DNA of 64,000 bases, from the NCBI RefSeq assembly GCF_013391805.1, contig NZ_CP058364.1, positions 2,485,501 to 2,549,500 on the forward strand, given 5' to 3'. The notes under the pieces were generated by a model. It did no database searches and was not told the DNA's origin. It saw only the letters and a program-made list of their open reading frames with translations. The DNA is from Galbibacter sp. BG1. GTDB lineage: Bacteria; Bacteroidota; Bacteroidia; Flavobacteriales; Flavobacteriaceae. The stretch's first letter is position 1. Each line of letters opens with the position of its first letter. This document shows, piece by piece, positions 33,164 to 42,315 of the stretch. The translations under genes were made by a program, and so were the position numbers.

Positions 33164-34273
33164 ATGGTAAAGAGTAAGGTTTATTATTTAGATAAGCCCA
33201 ATGGGCAGTTTACAGTAAAAGAAGAAGTGTTGGCAGATCCTAAAAAAGGGGAGGTCTTAGTAAAGATAAGAAGAACTTCCATTTGCCAGTCTGATGTAGT
33301 GATCTATAAAAAGGGACTCCCTCGTATAAAAGAATGGCCAGCAATTATTCTTCATGAAGTTTGTTGTGAAGTAATAAAAATAGGCGCTGGTGTCGAAAAA
33401 TTTTCCGTTGGTGATATTATCGGTATTGGTTGTGATTTGCCTTGTGGAGATATGGATTGTATTTATTGCGGAAGGAAAGGAACAGGGGATTGGACAAGTT
33501 GTCCTAATACCCATGCCACTGGTCACGAATTTCATGGGTTTGCAAGAACACATGCTGTTTTGCCAGATTGGTTTGTGGAGCTAGGGCCCATTAAAAAATT
33601 CAAGGAGAGCATAAATTTAAATTATATCAGTCAAATGGAGCCGTTAGCGTGCTGTTTGGAAGGTATGACGCGGGTAAATAATTGTATTGAGGATAGGGTA
33701 GTAGTGCTAATAGGTGCAGGTTCCCAAAGCACTTACGCGTTGCAGGTAGCGCAAGCTAAAAATGCGAGAAAAATTATCGTAGTAAATCGTGGGGAAGAAC
33801 GTTTAAATAGGGTTTTAAAAGATTTTGGAAATGAGAATACTATAGGTATTTTGTGGGATTCAGATGTCGTTCAAAAGGTTTTTGAAGCTTGTAAACCATT
33901 TAATGAACCACATTTTGTAATGATGAATGTTCCTCATCAGTCGGGTTACGAACTCGCCACCCAATTAATGGGCTACAATACTGTTCTAGATGCCCATGCA
34001 GGTGTTAAAGGTCCAGATGGAAAACCCGCTATTTACCATAAACTGGATTTGAATAACGACATTCATTATAAGCTCCAATGTTTTCAGGCAACTCACGGTT
34101 CTTCCATGCATGGTGTTAATTTAGCTAGCGAAATGATTGCCAATAATGAATTGCCAAGGCTGGGTAAAATGACCAACGATTCAGAAATTTTTGGAAAAGA
34201 CCAAATTTTAAAGGCTATTTTGCGGGCCGATGATAAGGATAGCCTTAAAGTTATTATTGATTGGGACAGGTAG
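33164..34273 (+). CDS. Zinc-dependent MDR alcohol/polyol dehydrogenase
   Basis: A 369-residue medium-chain dehydrogenase. The catalytic zinc ligands are probably Cys41 (TSICQSDVV) and His64-Glu65 (ILHEVCCEV). A cluster of Cys (90, 94, 99, 102, 113) fits the structural zinc lobe. The Rossmann part begins near 178 (VVVLIGAGSQSTYALQVA). The enzyme should oxidise a secondary alcohol of a sugar or polyol using NAD(P)+; the exact substrate cannot be read from the sequence. It converges with the isomerase gene, and a second, diverged MDR enzyme lies 1.1 kb beyond, suggesting two steps of one pathway or two substrates. Confidence 0.82.
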   Translation: MVKSKVYYLDKPNGQFTVKEEVLADPKKGEVLVKIRRTSICQSDVVIYKKGLPRIKEWPAIILHEVCCEVIKIGAGVEKFSVGDIIGIGCDLPCGDMDCIYCGRKGTGDWTSCPNTHATGHEFHGFARTHAVLPDWFVELGPIKKFKESINLNYISQMEPLACCLEGMTRVNNCIEDRVVVLIGAGSQSTYALQVAQAKNARKIIVVNRGEERLNRVLKDFGNENTIGILWDSDVVQKVFEACKPFNEPHFVMMNVPHQSGYELATQLMGYNTVLDAHAGVKGPDGKPAIYHKLDLNNDIHYKLQCFQATHGSSMHGVNLASEMIANNELPRLGKMTNDSEIFGKDQILKAILRADDKDSLKVIIDWDR

Positions 34274-34333
34274 TAGGTAAATAGAAAAACGGTTTACTGT
34301 ATTTAGTATTTGGTAATCCTATTGTAAAAATTT

Positions 34334-34404
34334 AAAAGCTGGGAAAGTAAAATTTCAGAAGTAGTAAGTATATCAGACTACAGAAATTACCTTCCTAGCT
34401 TTTT
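34334..34404. terminator. Bidirectional terminator between convergent genes
   Basis: A long imperfect stem: AAAAGCT-GGAA-GTAA at 34334-34350 pairs with TTAC-TTCC-AGCTTTT at 34387-34403, with a smaller nested stem GTAG / CTAC in the loop. Flanking A and T runs on the two sides allow it to serve both the dehydrogenase (+) and the isomerase (-). Confidence 0.65.
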
Positions 34405-34427
34405 TTAAATGAGGTTATCTTTTATAA

Positions 34428-35357
34428 CTATTTTTGGGTTATTTCGGGAACCTTAAAAACCTTTTTTAATTCTTTTAAAGAAGTGGTTAAAGCCTCCCCG
34501 AGCAAATTATCTGTATAATCCCTTCCAAGTTTTGGTCCGTTAATTTCGAGATATCCAATAACTTCTTCAACAGGCCATGAGTCTTTGTGCTTTTCACAAA
34601 TTTTATTTATGTTTTCTAAATCTATAATACCTTTTTGTTGTTCTATTGCTGAAAACCCAAAAGTGGAATGAAAGAATTCATCGGTATTTTTAAAATGAAA
34701 TTCAGCCATTTTGGAAATCCCATGTTCAAATAAATCTAAATTTTTATGGATTATGTCTTTTGAAGAATCGGCTAGTCCATGGCTAATATCTCCGCATAAG
34801 TAGGTAGGAACGGTTGTGTCTTGGTTTTTTAAGTGGTAACCGCTCAAGTCGTTTATAAAAAGATCTATTTCTTCTGGAGTAGTGGGGGGTTCAAACAATG
34901 AAGACATTGGTTCTATGGTTAAGGCTTTAAGGCCATTATTTTTTGCCACCTTACTCAGCTCTTTCATATGTGTGAGATAGGAATGTATTCCTTCCTTTTT
35001 ATTGTCGTCGTGATCCCTATAAACAGCCCCGGGATTAGAGCCACAGTAGGAAGCTCCAACTAAACCTGCAACCTCTATGAGGCGTTCGTAGTTTTTTCGG
35101 GCAATTTTTTCCAGATTAGCATTTCCCGTAAAAAAACCACCTAATTCGCGATGTGCCGTAAAAACACTTTTAATTTCAATGTTATAAGATTCTGCTTTTT
35201 TTCTAAGGTCAAGGAAATAATCATCATCGAGTTGATAGAGTTCAAAAAAACTACCCAGTTGAAGAAAATGGATGTCCTCCTGTGCCATTAATTCGAATAA
35301 CCAATCAAAACTGTATCTGTATAAAATGGGATCTGATTTTACGCCGAGTTTTATCAT
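34428..35357 (-). CDS. Sugar phosphate isomerase/epimerase (TIM-barrel, AP endonuclease 2 family)
   Basis: A 309-residue protein of the xylose-isomerase-like TIM-barrel family. The segments IKSVFTAHRELGGFF, LTIEPMSS (Glu as metal ligand), YLCGDISHG, MAEFHFKNTDEFFHSTFG and VIGYLEINGPKLGRDY carry the conserved His, Asp and Glu metal-binding positions at strand ends. Family members interconvert ketoses, aldoses or epimers of sugars and sugar phosphates with a divalent metal. It probably acts with the neighbouring dehydrogenases on the same carbon source. It is 59 nt downstream of the second MDR gene on the same strand, so they are likely co-transcribed. Confidence 0.8.
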   Translation of the reverse strand: MIKLGVKSDPILYRYSFDWLFELMAQEDIHFLQLGSFFELYQLDDDYFLDLRKKAESYNIEIKSVFTAHRELGGFFTGNANLEKIARKNYERLIEVAGLVGASYCGSNPGAVYRDHDDNKKEGIHSYLTHMKELSKVAKNNGLKALTIEPMSSLFEPPTTPEEIDLFINDLSGYHLKNQDTTVPTYLCGDISHGLADSSKDIIHKNLDLFEHGISKMAEFHFKNTDEFFHSTFGFSAIEQQKGIIDLENINKICEKHKDSWPVEEVIGYLEINGPKLGRDYTDNLLGEALTTSLKELKKVFKVPEITQK

Positions 35358-35416
35358 AATTTAAAGGTAAGAAGTTGTTTATTATCGATTTAATATAAAT
35401 AGCCACATTTTGCTAT

Positions 35417-36460
35417 CTAGTTTGGGGTTACTATTACTTTATTGTGAAATGCCTTTTGCTTATAAATACTGTCAAAAATTGCCGGTGCTTCCGATAGGGT
35501 TACGATGTCTGAAATTAAAGGCTTAACCTCGAGTTCTTTGTCCATATATTTTAGAACAGTAGACCAATCATCTTCCCCTCGAGGAACAATTTTAGAATTC
35601 CATGTCCCATAAATACGTAATTCCCTTCTTAGTAAGCTTGAAAAATCTTTCTCGCCAATTTTGAATTCTCCATGGATGTTTCCCATAAATACTACTTCAC
35701 CACCGCGAGCAGCCATTTGTAATGCCTGTAGAAATGTAATTGGTAGTCCGCAGGCTTCAACTACCCTATGTACCCCTTCTTGATTTGTTAACTCCATTAT
35801 TGTATCGTAAAGGTTTTTATGTGAGCTATTTATTGGATAAAAACCCATTTTTTGAGCTATTTCTAGCTTCCTGTCATCTATATCCACAACATAAACCTCT
35901 TTGCAGCCATGTATACGCAGCCATTGTGCAGTAAGGTTTCCAATTGGGCCCCCACCAAGAACCAAACCTGTGTCACCGGCATTTATACTCATTTTTCGAA
36001 CTCCGTGCAAAGCAACTGCTGCAGGTTCTGTCATGGCAGCATGTAAAAGGTTTACGTGCTTTGGAACTTTAAACAGGTTTTCAACTGGAACTCTAAGGTA
36101 TTCTTGAAAACCGCCATCACATCGACTTCCAAAATAATTGTATTCCTTTAATTGGGCATAGTCTCCTGTTTGATAGGCTTTTTCTTTTTTATTCTTGGGT
36201 ATGAGAGGAAAAACGGCCACATGTTGTCCTTTTGCAAACCCGAGTTCTAGTTTGTCTTCTGCTATGGTTCCGCTGAACTCGTGACCGAGAACAAGCGGAT
36301 AAAAATAGGCACCATTATCAAAGGCTCGGGGAATGTCCGATCCGCAAATTCCACACGCCGCGATTTTTACCAAAACAGTGTTTGGGGCATTTATAGATTC
36401 CAGTGGCCTATCGTTTTCGACGATAAGTTTTCCGTTTTCTTTGAGAACTAAAGCTTTCAT
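35417..36460 (-). CDS. MDR dehydrogenase, galactitol-1-phosphate dehydrogenase-like, lacking the structural zinc site
   Basis: A 347-residue protein related to GatD and sorbitol dehydrogenases. Catalytic zinc ligands are Cys39 (GICGSDIPRAFD), His60-Glu61 (LGHEFSG) and Glu145 (MTEPAAVALHG). The Rossmann motif is GLVLGGGPIGNLTAQW (about 165-180). The segment where relatives hold four structural Cys (about 89-104, PLIPKNKKEKAYQTGDYAQL) has Lys, Lys, Ala and Leu at those places, so the structural zinc is lost. It probably oxidises a polyol or polyol phosphate to a keto sugar. It is divergent from the epimerase gene, with an operator-like palindrome between. Confidence 0.85.
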   Translation of the reverse strand: MKALVLKENGKLIVENDRPLESINAPNTVLVKIAACGICGSDIPRAFDNGAYFYPLVLGHEFSGTIAEDKLELGFAKGQHVAVFPLIPKNKKEKAYQTGDYAQLKEYNYFGSRCDGGFQEYLRVPVENLFKVPKHVNLLHAAMTEPAAVALHGVRKMSINAGDTGLVLGGGPIGNLTAQWLRIHGCKEVYVVDIDDRKLEIAQKMGFYPINSSHKNLYDTIMELTNQEGVHRVVEACGLPITFLQALQMAARGGEVVFMGNIHGEFKIGEKDFSSLLRRELRIYGTWNSKIVPRGEDDWSTVLKYMDKELEVKPLISDIVTLSEAPAIFDSIYKQKAFHNKVIVTPN

Positions 36461-36521
36461 AGTGTATGATTATCTAAGTGTAAAATTAATTAAAATATTT
36501 ATAAAATGATTAAATTGAAAT

Positions 36522-36548
36522 ATAAATAATCATATTTTGATTATTTAT
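36522..36548. promoter_or_regulatory. Operator-like palindrome in divergent promoter region
   Basis: Perfect arms ATAAATAATCA (36522-36532) and TGATTATTTAT (36538-36548) around TATTT. A second, weaker symmetric pair flanks it: ATGATTAAAT near 36506 and ATTTAATCAA near 36554. The region is 130 bp, very AT-rich, and divides two divergent metabolic genes. Either the GntR- or the DeoR-type regulator encoded nearby is a candidate to bind here. Confidence 0.5.
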
Positions 36549-36590
36549 TTATATATTTAATCAAAATTTATTTATTAAAATTGTTGTCTT

Positions 36591-37265
36591 TTGAAATCAA
36601 TTAAATTATCACCATCGATGATGTGCGCCGACTTTTTAGATTTAAAGTCGGAATTGGATCATTTAAAAAGTTCTGAAGTAGCCTCGTTGCATATTGATGT
36701 AATGGATGGGAGTTACGTTTCTAATTTTGCTTTAAGTGCAGATTTGGCCTACCGAATGCAAGAATATTCGGCAATACCCTTGGAGTTTCATTTAATGGTA
36801 GACGAAGTTGATGCCAAATTGCCATTGTTTTTAAAGGAAAAAGAAAATATCATTATTTTTCATCCGGAAACTTCAAGACATCCAGTACGGATAATTCAAC
36901 AGATAAAAGATGCCGGTTGTAAGGTGGGTATCGCAATAGACCCTTCCATTACAGTAAAGTCTTTCGAGCTTTTTCTTCCTTTGGTAGACGTAGTTTGTGT
37001 TATGACGGTTAACCCAGGTTTTGCCAGTCAGAAACTAATTCCGTTTTGTTTGGAAAAGATCACCGAGTTAGTTGTTTTAAGAGAGGAGAAAGAACTTGAC
37101 TTTAAGATTGAGGTAGACGGTAATGTGAGCTGGGATAACATCCCAGGAATGTTAAAGGTTGGAGCCGATATTTTGGTGTTAGGGACTTCTTCAGTTTTTA
37201 CTACTGCCATGCCTCGCCAAATAGCTTTTGAGAAATTAAAGACTTTAATCTTGCAGAACATCTAA
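36591..37265 (+). CDS. Ribulose-phosphate 3-epimerase family protein
   Basis: A 224-residue TIM-barrel protein starting at TTG 36591 (KSIKLSPSMMCADF). The metal ligands expected for Rpe/AlsE are present: His34 and Asp36 (HIDVMDGSYV), His67 (EFHLMVDE) and Asp176 (EVDGNVSWDN). The phosphate-binding motif GADILVLGTSSVF is intact, as is MTVNPGFASQKLI. It epimerises C3 of a ketose phosphate. Because a housekeeping Rpe is usually elsewhere and this copy sits in a sugar cluster, it may act on another ketose phosphate such as allulose- or erythrulose-phosphate (inference). It starts the rightward gene pair with the GntR regulator, 22 nt downstream. Confidence 0.85.
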   Translation: MKSIKLSPSMMCADFLDLKSELDHLKSSEVASLHIDVMDGSYVSNFALSADLAYRMQEYSAIPLEFHLMVDEVDAKLPLFLKEKENIIIFHPETSRHPVRIIQQIKDAGCKVGIAIDPSITVKSFELFLPLVDVVCVMTVNPGFASQKLIPFCLEKITELVVLREEKELDFKIEVDGNVSWDNIPGMLKVGADILVLGTSSVFTTAMPRQIAFEKLKTLILQNI

Positions 37266-37287
37266 GTGTTAGACTTGTATTTAAATT

Positions 37288-38310
37288 ATGGAATCATCTG
37301 AATTATTTATAGCAAACGATCATAGATTGCCCAAATACGAGCAATTTGTAAAAATGTTTTTGGCAAAGATTGAATATGGCGAATTCGAAATAGATGAAAA
37401 ATTGCCTTCTATTATAGAGTGCAGTTACGAATATGAAGTTTCTAGGGCAACTGTATTGCGTGCTTACAAGGAATTGCAAAAAATGGGTGCAATTACGTCT
37501 GTATATCGAAAGGGTTATTTTGTTTCCAAAGGTTATAAGTCTGGATATAAAAAAAAGGTTTTAATGTTGGTTAGTGAAATAAACACTCCAAATCAATCTT
37601 TCTACGAAAAGCTGTCCTTTTGTTTGGAAGGGTATGAAATAGAATTGGGGCGTAGGGTTTTTAAAAACGATTTAAACCGTCTGAAACAGCTTATAGAGGA
37701 ATCTTCAGGCTTAGATCATACCTATATTGTAGAACCGCAAATGATTTCGGTGACCGATATTGTAAAGTGTTTTGGGGATAAAAGGGTTGGTAAGGAGGTT
37801 ATTTTTTTATTGGATGAAGATTTAGAAAATAATAATGTGGATAAAAAAAATCTATTTAACATTCCTATGGATTTTGAAAATCATTTGCAAAAATTGATAC
37901 CACAACTTTCCAAGTACCATTCCTTGAATTTAGTATTACCAGAAAACGAATATTTCCCCCATCAACTAATCAATAGCTTTTTTAACTGTTGTGATGCCTA
38001 TAACCTTGAATGTGGATTAATAGACGATGATACAATTCCGAAAAAAGGTCATGCATACTTGGTGTGGGATGAAAATAGCCTGTTTTCGATTTTATCGGAG
38101 TTTGGTAATCACAACAATAGATTAGGCCATGGGATTGGGATTATCACCTTATTTGAAAGGAATTACTTTCCTTTTATGCCTGTTGAGATAACTGCCATAA
38201 ATTGGTTTAATGATAATCTCCTTGCTACGTTAAAGAAATTAATCTTGAATAAGAATGGAATCGAGGATTCCAATATTGAAAGCAAGTTAATTTTAAGGGG
38301 TCGCGTGTAG
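37288..38310 (+). CDS. GntR-family transcriptional regulator
   Basis: A 340-residue protein. Residues about 14-80 are a GntR winged helix (YEQFVKMFLAKIEYGEFEID, KLPSIIECSYEYEVSRATVLRAYKELQKMGAI). The remaining 250 residues look like a divergent periplasmic-binding-protein-type sensor domain, as in sugar-responsive GntR proteins of Bacteroidota; no typical UTRA or FCD pattern is evident. It follows the epimerase by 22 nt and converges with the DeoR gene. It probably controls the adjacent metabolic genes in response to a sugar or sugar phosphate. Confidence 0.85.
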   Translation: MESSELFIANDHRLPKYEQFVKMFLAKIEYGEFEIDEKLPSIIECSYEYEVSRATVLRAYKELQKMGAITSVYRKGYFVSKGYKSGYKKKVLMLVSEINTPNQSFYEKLSFCLEGYEIELGRRVFKNDLNRLKQLIEESSGLDHTYIVEPQMISVTDIVKCFGDKRVGKEVIFLLDEDLENNNVDKKNLFNIPMDFENHLQKLIPQLSKYHSLNLVLPENEYFPHQLINSFFNCCDAYNLECGLIDDDTIPKKGHAYLVWDENSLFSILSEFGNHNNRLGHGIGIITLFERNYFPFMPVEITAINWFNDNLLATLKKLILNKNGIEDSNIESKLILRGRV

Positions 38311-38317
38311 AATTTAC

Positions 38318-39088
38318 TTATGCTTTTAAGATTTTCATGCCGCTTTCTTCTAGCGATTTTAAATCGATGTCCTTGCCGTCTTCGGTAATTAGAAAATCAA
38401 TTTCTTCCAACTCGCAAATTTTTATCAAATCCTTTTTTCCAATTTTACTGTGATCCGCTAAGATAACAGTCCGTTCACTATGGTTTAGCATGGCTTTTTC
38501 TGTTTCAACCACGAGCATATTGGAGTTGGTAGGCCCAGCTTCGCTAATGCCGCCTATGGAAAGAAAAGTCCAGTTTGCATTGAAGTTTTTTATAAAATCT
38601 ACCGCTTGGGGTCCTACTAAAAGTCCAGAACTTGGATAAAGCATTCCTCCCGTAACGAAAACTTCCGTATGGGGATTGCCGTCTAAAGTTTCAATGCGTT
38701 GAGCAATGAGGATTGAATTGGTAATAATACGAACTTTTTTATTTTTTAAGAAAGGCACCATTTCTAAGGTTGTGGTACCACCATCAATAAAAATTATTTC
38801 CCCATCGTTTACCAGTTCAGCAGCTCGTTTTGCAATGGCTGCTTTTTCCTTATTATATTTTAGTTTTCGCTCATCCAAAGGGAGCATAGTGTCTGCTATT
38901 TTTCGATTCGGACTTAGGGCAATGCCACCCCAAATTTTTTCTACTTGGTAATTCTGTGCCAAATAATTGAAATCCCTTCGAACGGTTGCTGGGGAAATGG
39001 AGAGCAAGGTCTCCACATCTTCTACCTGTAGTGAATTGTTTTTCTGTAACTCTTCTAAAATGCGCCCTAATCTTTGAAGTCTATCCAT
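38318..39088 (-). CDS. DeoR/GlpR-family transcriptional regulator
   Basis: A 256-residue regulator. The N-terminal HTH_DeoR (about 1-57) includes RLGRILEELQKNNSLQVEDVE and LLSISPATVRRDFNYLA. The C-terminal DeoRC sensor domain (about 75-235) has FIDGGTTTLEMVPFL, which binds sugar phosphates in relatives, plus LADHSKIGKKDLIKICEL. These proteins usually repress sugar catabolic genes and release DNA when a phosphorylated intermediate accumulates. It converges with the GntR gene; two regulators for so small a cluster suggests layered control. Confidence 0.9.
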   Translation of the reverse strand: MDRLQRLGRILEELQKNNSLQVEDVETLLSISPATVRRDFNYLAQNYQVEKIWGGIALSPNRKIADTMLPLDERKLKYNKEKAAIAKRAAELVNDGEIIFIDGGTTTLEMVPFLKNKKVRIITNSILIAQRIETLDGNPHTEVFVTGGMLYPSSGLLVGPQAVDFIKNFNANWTFLSIGGISEAGPTNSNMLVVETEKAMLNHSERTVILADHSKIGKKDLIKICELEEIDFLITEDGKDIDLKSLEESGMKILKA

Positions 39089-39199
39089 TGCTTAGTTTGA
39101 AAGTTGGTAAGATATAAAAATAACTTAAGATTTATTTTATAGTTATGGTTGAGATTAGAGTCAATTTATATTTCTTATGCTTACATGCCTTCAGAATAA

Positions 39200-39229
39200 A
39201 AAAAGCCATCCGATATCGGATGGCTTTTT
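39200..39229. terminator. Perfect palindromic terminator after secDF
   Basis: A 30-nt perfect palindrome with arms AAAAAGCCATCCGAT and its complement. It lies just past the secDF stop (minus strand) and upstream of the DeoR gene. T-runs are present on both strands. Confidence 0.85.
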
Positions 39230-39250
39230 CAATATGATATAAAAAAGACT

Positions 39251-42223
39251 TTATTTAATCTTTTTTTCTCCTTTTTCTTTTAAAGTATCAAACATCACTG
39301 GAGTTGCAATGAATAATGAAGAGTAGGTACCTACTGCGATACCAACAATCATGGCGAACATAAATCCTCTTAAGGACTCACCACCAAAAATAAAGATGGC
39401 CAGTAATACCACCAAAGTGGTTAAAGACGTATTTAAAGTTCTACTAAGTGTACTGTTCAATGCTTCGTTGGCATTGTCTCCGCCTCTCCATCCTTTTTCG
39501 CGTACTACCTCTCTAATACGGTCGAATACAATTACCGTATCGTTCAAGGAGTAACCAATAACTGTAAGGATAGCCGCTATAAATGCCTGATCGATTTCCA
39601 TGTTGAAAGGCATAATGCTCGATGTAATGGAGAACACCCCAAGTACAATTAAAACATCATGGAAAACAGCCGCAACCGCTCCAAGTGAGAATTGCCATTT
39701 ACGAAAACGTAATAATATGTATAAGAATACTACTGCAAGCGATCCTATAATCGCCCAAACTGCATTTTTCTTAATGTCATCTGCAATTGTTGGTCCTACT
39801 TTAATAGATTGTAGAATTCCTACTTTATCCGCACCGCTACCTGTAGAAAAATCATCATAGGTTTCTCCTTCTGGAAGGTACTTCTTTAAAGCGGTAAACA
39901 AGCTTCTTTGGATTTCTTCATCCACAGCACTTCCTTCTTCATCAACTTTGTATTTGGTAGTAATCTTAACCTGATTGGCGTCTCCAAAAGTTTTTACTTC
40001 TGTGTTACCAAATACTTCATTCAGGTCTTTCCCGATTTCCGTAGGATTCACAGGATTCACAAAACGAACTTGGTAAGAACGACCTCCAACGAAATCTACA
40101 CCACCTTCTAGTCCTTTTGTAAATAGGGAAGTTAAACTTATTAATAATAAAATCCCTGAAATAATATAAGCCATTTTACGCTTCGCCAAGAAATCAAAAT
40201 TTGGATTCTTAGGTAGTTTGCTCGTAATAGCTGTAGTAAATGTCAATGGGTTTTTACCTCCTTTTACATTCCACTCTACAAGTAAACGTGTTACAAAAAT
40301 GGCAGTAAATAGGGAAGTGGCAATACCAATAATTAATGTAGTGGCAAAACCTTGAATTGGTCCTGTACCAAATAATAATAGGATAATGGCCGTTAAACCT
40401 GTTGTAATATTTGCATCGAGAATAGAGGAAAGAGCGTTGCTAAATCCATCTGCAATCGCTTGCATTTGTCCTTTTCCAGCTCTTAATTCTTCTTTAATAC
40501 GTTCGAAGATAATAACGTTGGCATCTACCGACATACCGATTGTTAAAACGATACCAGCAATACCGGGCAATGTTAACACCGCTCCTAAGCCAGCTAGTAC
40601 ACCAAATATCAATACAATATTGAATACCAATGCAATGTCTGCAAAAATACCAGCTCTTCCGTAGTAAACTATCATCCAGATCAATACTAGAACCATAGCG
40701 ACGATAAAAGAGAACATCCCGCTATCAATTGCTTCTTGTCCTAAAGATGGTCCAACTACTTCAGATTGTATAATGTCTGCAGAGGCAGGTAGTTTACCTG
40801 CTCTAAGTACGTTCGCCAAATCGTCTGCTTCTTCCAGTGAGAAATTACCAGATATTTCTGAATTCCCTCCAGAGATTGCCCCTTTGGAAACTCCAGGAGC
40901 CGAGTAAACGATGTTATCTAAAACAATAGCTATATTTCCTTGCTCTCTAAAAGCTTTTCCTGTAAGGTCTTCCCAAATTTTAGCACCACGAGAGTTCATT
41001 TGCATAGAAACCGCAGGTCTTCCGCCCATGTCGTAAGATTGTTGAGCGTCTGTGATAACATCTCCACTCATATTTGGGATGTTCTCACGGTTTCCTTTTA
41101 AAGCATATAATTCTACAACAGGAGCGTCTTTAGGAGGGATTCCCCAAGCAAATTTGGCATACTGAATGGTCGATGGCATTTGCTGTTGAACTTCTGGCAT
41201 TTTTAAATACTGCATGAATTTAGCAGTATCTTTAGTGGCTACCATGGCAATAACAGGAGATCCTTGAGCTCCACCACTTGCGATTAATTCAAAAAGCGGA
41301 TTGTTTTGTCCGGCAACATCCAATGAATCTGCTTCAGCATCTGATAAAAGAGAGTCAATTTCAGATGTTGTTTCTTCTTTAGCTTCTTCTTTTTTGTCAG
41401 TCCCAATGATATCTTTAAGTGTATTGTTGGCAGCTACCAAAAACGGGGCTACTTGATCTGCTTTGTAAGTTTCCCAGAATTCCAATTGAGCGGTACTCTG
41501 TAAAAGATTTCTAACACGATCTACATTTTTAGCACCAGGCAGTTCTACCAATATACGACCAGAGGTACCTAAACGCTGAATGTTTGGCTGTGTTACCCCA
41601 AATTTATCGATACGCTTACGCAATACTTCGAATGCAGAAACAATGGATTCGTCAATTTTTCTTCGGATGATAGGCTGAACCTGATCGTCACTCATTTGAA
41701 AATTGATGTCTTCACTTAAATTTTTATTGGCAAAAATATCAGGGGAAGCCAATTTTGTAGAACCTCCGCTGGCTTTTTCAAATTCTTGGAAAAATAAGTC
41801 AACGTAATCATCTTGACTATTTTTAGACGCTTCATCTGCTTGTGCAAGAGCCTTGTTGAAAACCGGATCTTTGGTATTGTTAGCCAATCCTTTCAAGATA
41901 TCTTTAACAGATATTTGAAGGATCACATTGATACCTCCTTTAAGGTCCAACCCTTTGTTTAATTCTTTTTCTTTTACCTCGCTATAGGTAAATTCAGCAA
42001 ATCCAAGATTAAAAACCTCTTCATTTCCAAGAGAGTCTAAATACCTAGATTCTTCGGCTTCTCGCTTTGCTACGTAATTGTCCTCAGCATCTGAAATTTT
42101 GTTTAAAGCGTAAGTTTCTGCTTCATCTTCTACCTTATTTGCAACGAATGTAAAAGATAATTGATAGATACTTACAATACCAAACAAAATAGCAAACAGC
42201 CTAATAAGTCCTTTATTCTGCAT
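39251..42223 (-). CDS. secDF: Protein translocase subunit SecDF (fused)
   Basis: A 990-residue fusion of SecD and SecF, the usual form in Bacteroidota. The SecD half has an N-terminal membrane helix, DLKGGINVILQ (motif D1 region), a large periplasmic P1 domain, and AGLGAVLTLPGIAGIVLTIGMSVDANVIIFERIKEE (motif region, about 560-595). The SecF half begins near residue 670 with a helix, then GGVDFVGGRSYQVRF and IGYSLNDTVIVFDRIRE (about 885-900). Twelve membrane helices are expected. The protein uses the proton gradient to pull exported proteins across the inner membrane. In this organism it would assist export of T9SS and tail-fibre-like substrates that carry Sec signal peptides. Confidence 0.97.
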   Translation of the reverse strand: MQNKGLIRLFAILFGIVSIYQLSFTFVANKVEDEAETYALNKISDAEDNYVAKREAEESRYLDSLGNEEVFNLGFAEFTYSEVKEKELNKGLDLKGGINVILQISVKDILKGLANNTKDPVFNKALAQADEASKNSQDDYVDLFFQEFEKASGGSTKLASPDIFANKNLSEDINFQMSDDQVQPIIRRKIDESIVSAFEVLRKRIDKFGVTQPNIQRLGTSGRILVELPGAKNVDRVRNLLQSTAQLEFWETYKADQVAPFLVAANNTLKDIIGTDKKEEAKEETTSEIDSLLSDAEADSLDVAGQNNPLFELIASGGAQGSPVIAMVATKDTAKFMQYLKMPEVQQQMPSTIQYAKFAWGIPPKDAPVVELYALKGNRENIPNMSGDVITDAQQSYDMGGRPAVSMQMNSRGAKIWEDLTGKAFREQGNIAIVLDNIVYSAPGVSKGAISGGNSEISGNFSLEEADDLANVLRAGKLPASADIIQSEVVGPSLGQEAIDSGMFSFIVAMVLVLIWMIVYYGRAGIFADIALVFNIVLIFGVLAGLGAVLTLPGIAGIVLTIGMSVDANVIIFERIKEELRAGKGQMQAIADGFSNALSSILDANITTGLTAIILLLFGTGPIQGFATTLIIGIATSLFTAIFVTRLLVEWNVKGGKNPLTFTTAITSKLPKNPNFDFLAKRKMAYIISGILLLISLTSLFTKGLEGGVDFVGGRSYQVRFVNPVNPTEIGKDLNEVFGNTEVKTFGDANQVKITTKYKVDEEGSAVDEEIQRSLFTALKKYLPEGETYDDFSTGSGADKVGILQSIKVGPTIADDIKKNAVWAIIGSLAVVFLYILLRFRKWQFSLGAVAAVFHDVLIVLGVFSITSSIMPFNMEIDQAFIAAILTVIGYSLNDTVIVFDRIREVVREKGWRGGDNANEALNSTLSRTLNTSLTTLVVLLAIFIFGGESLRGFMFAMIVGIAVGTYSSLFIATPVMFDTLKEKGEKKIK

Positions 42224-42315
42224 TCTAAATTTATTTAATGGTCAATTTTAAAAACGGACAAATATAGGGTTTACGATATGAATTGACAATTATTTTTTTT
42301 GAAGTTTTAAACACA

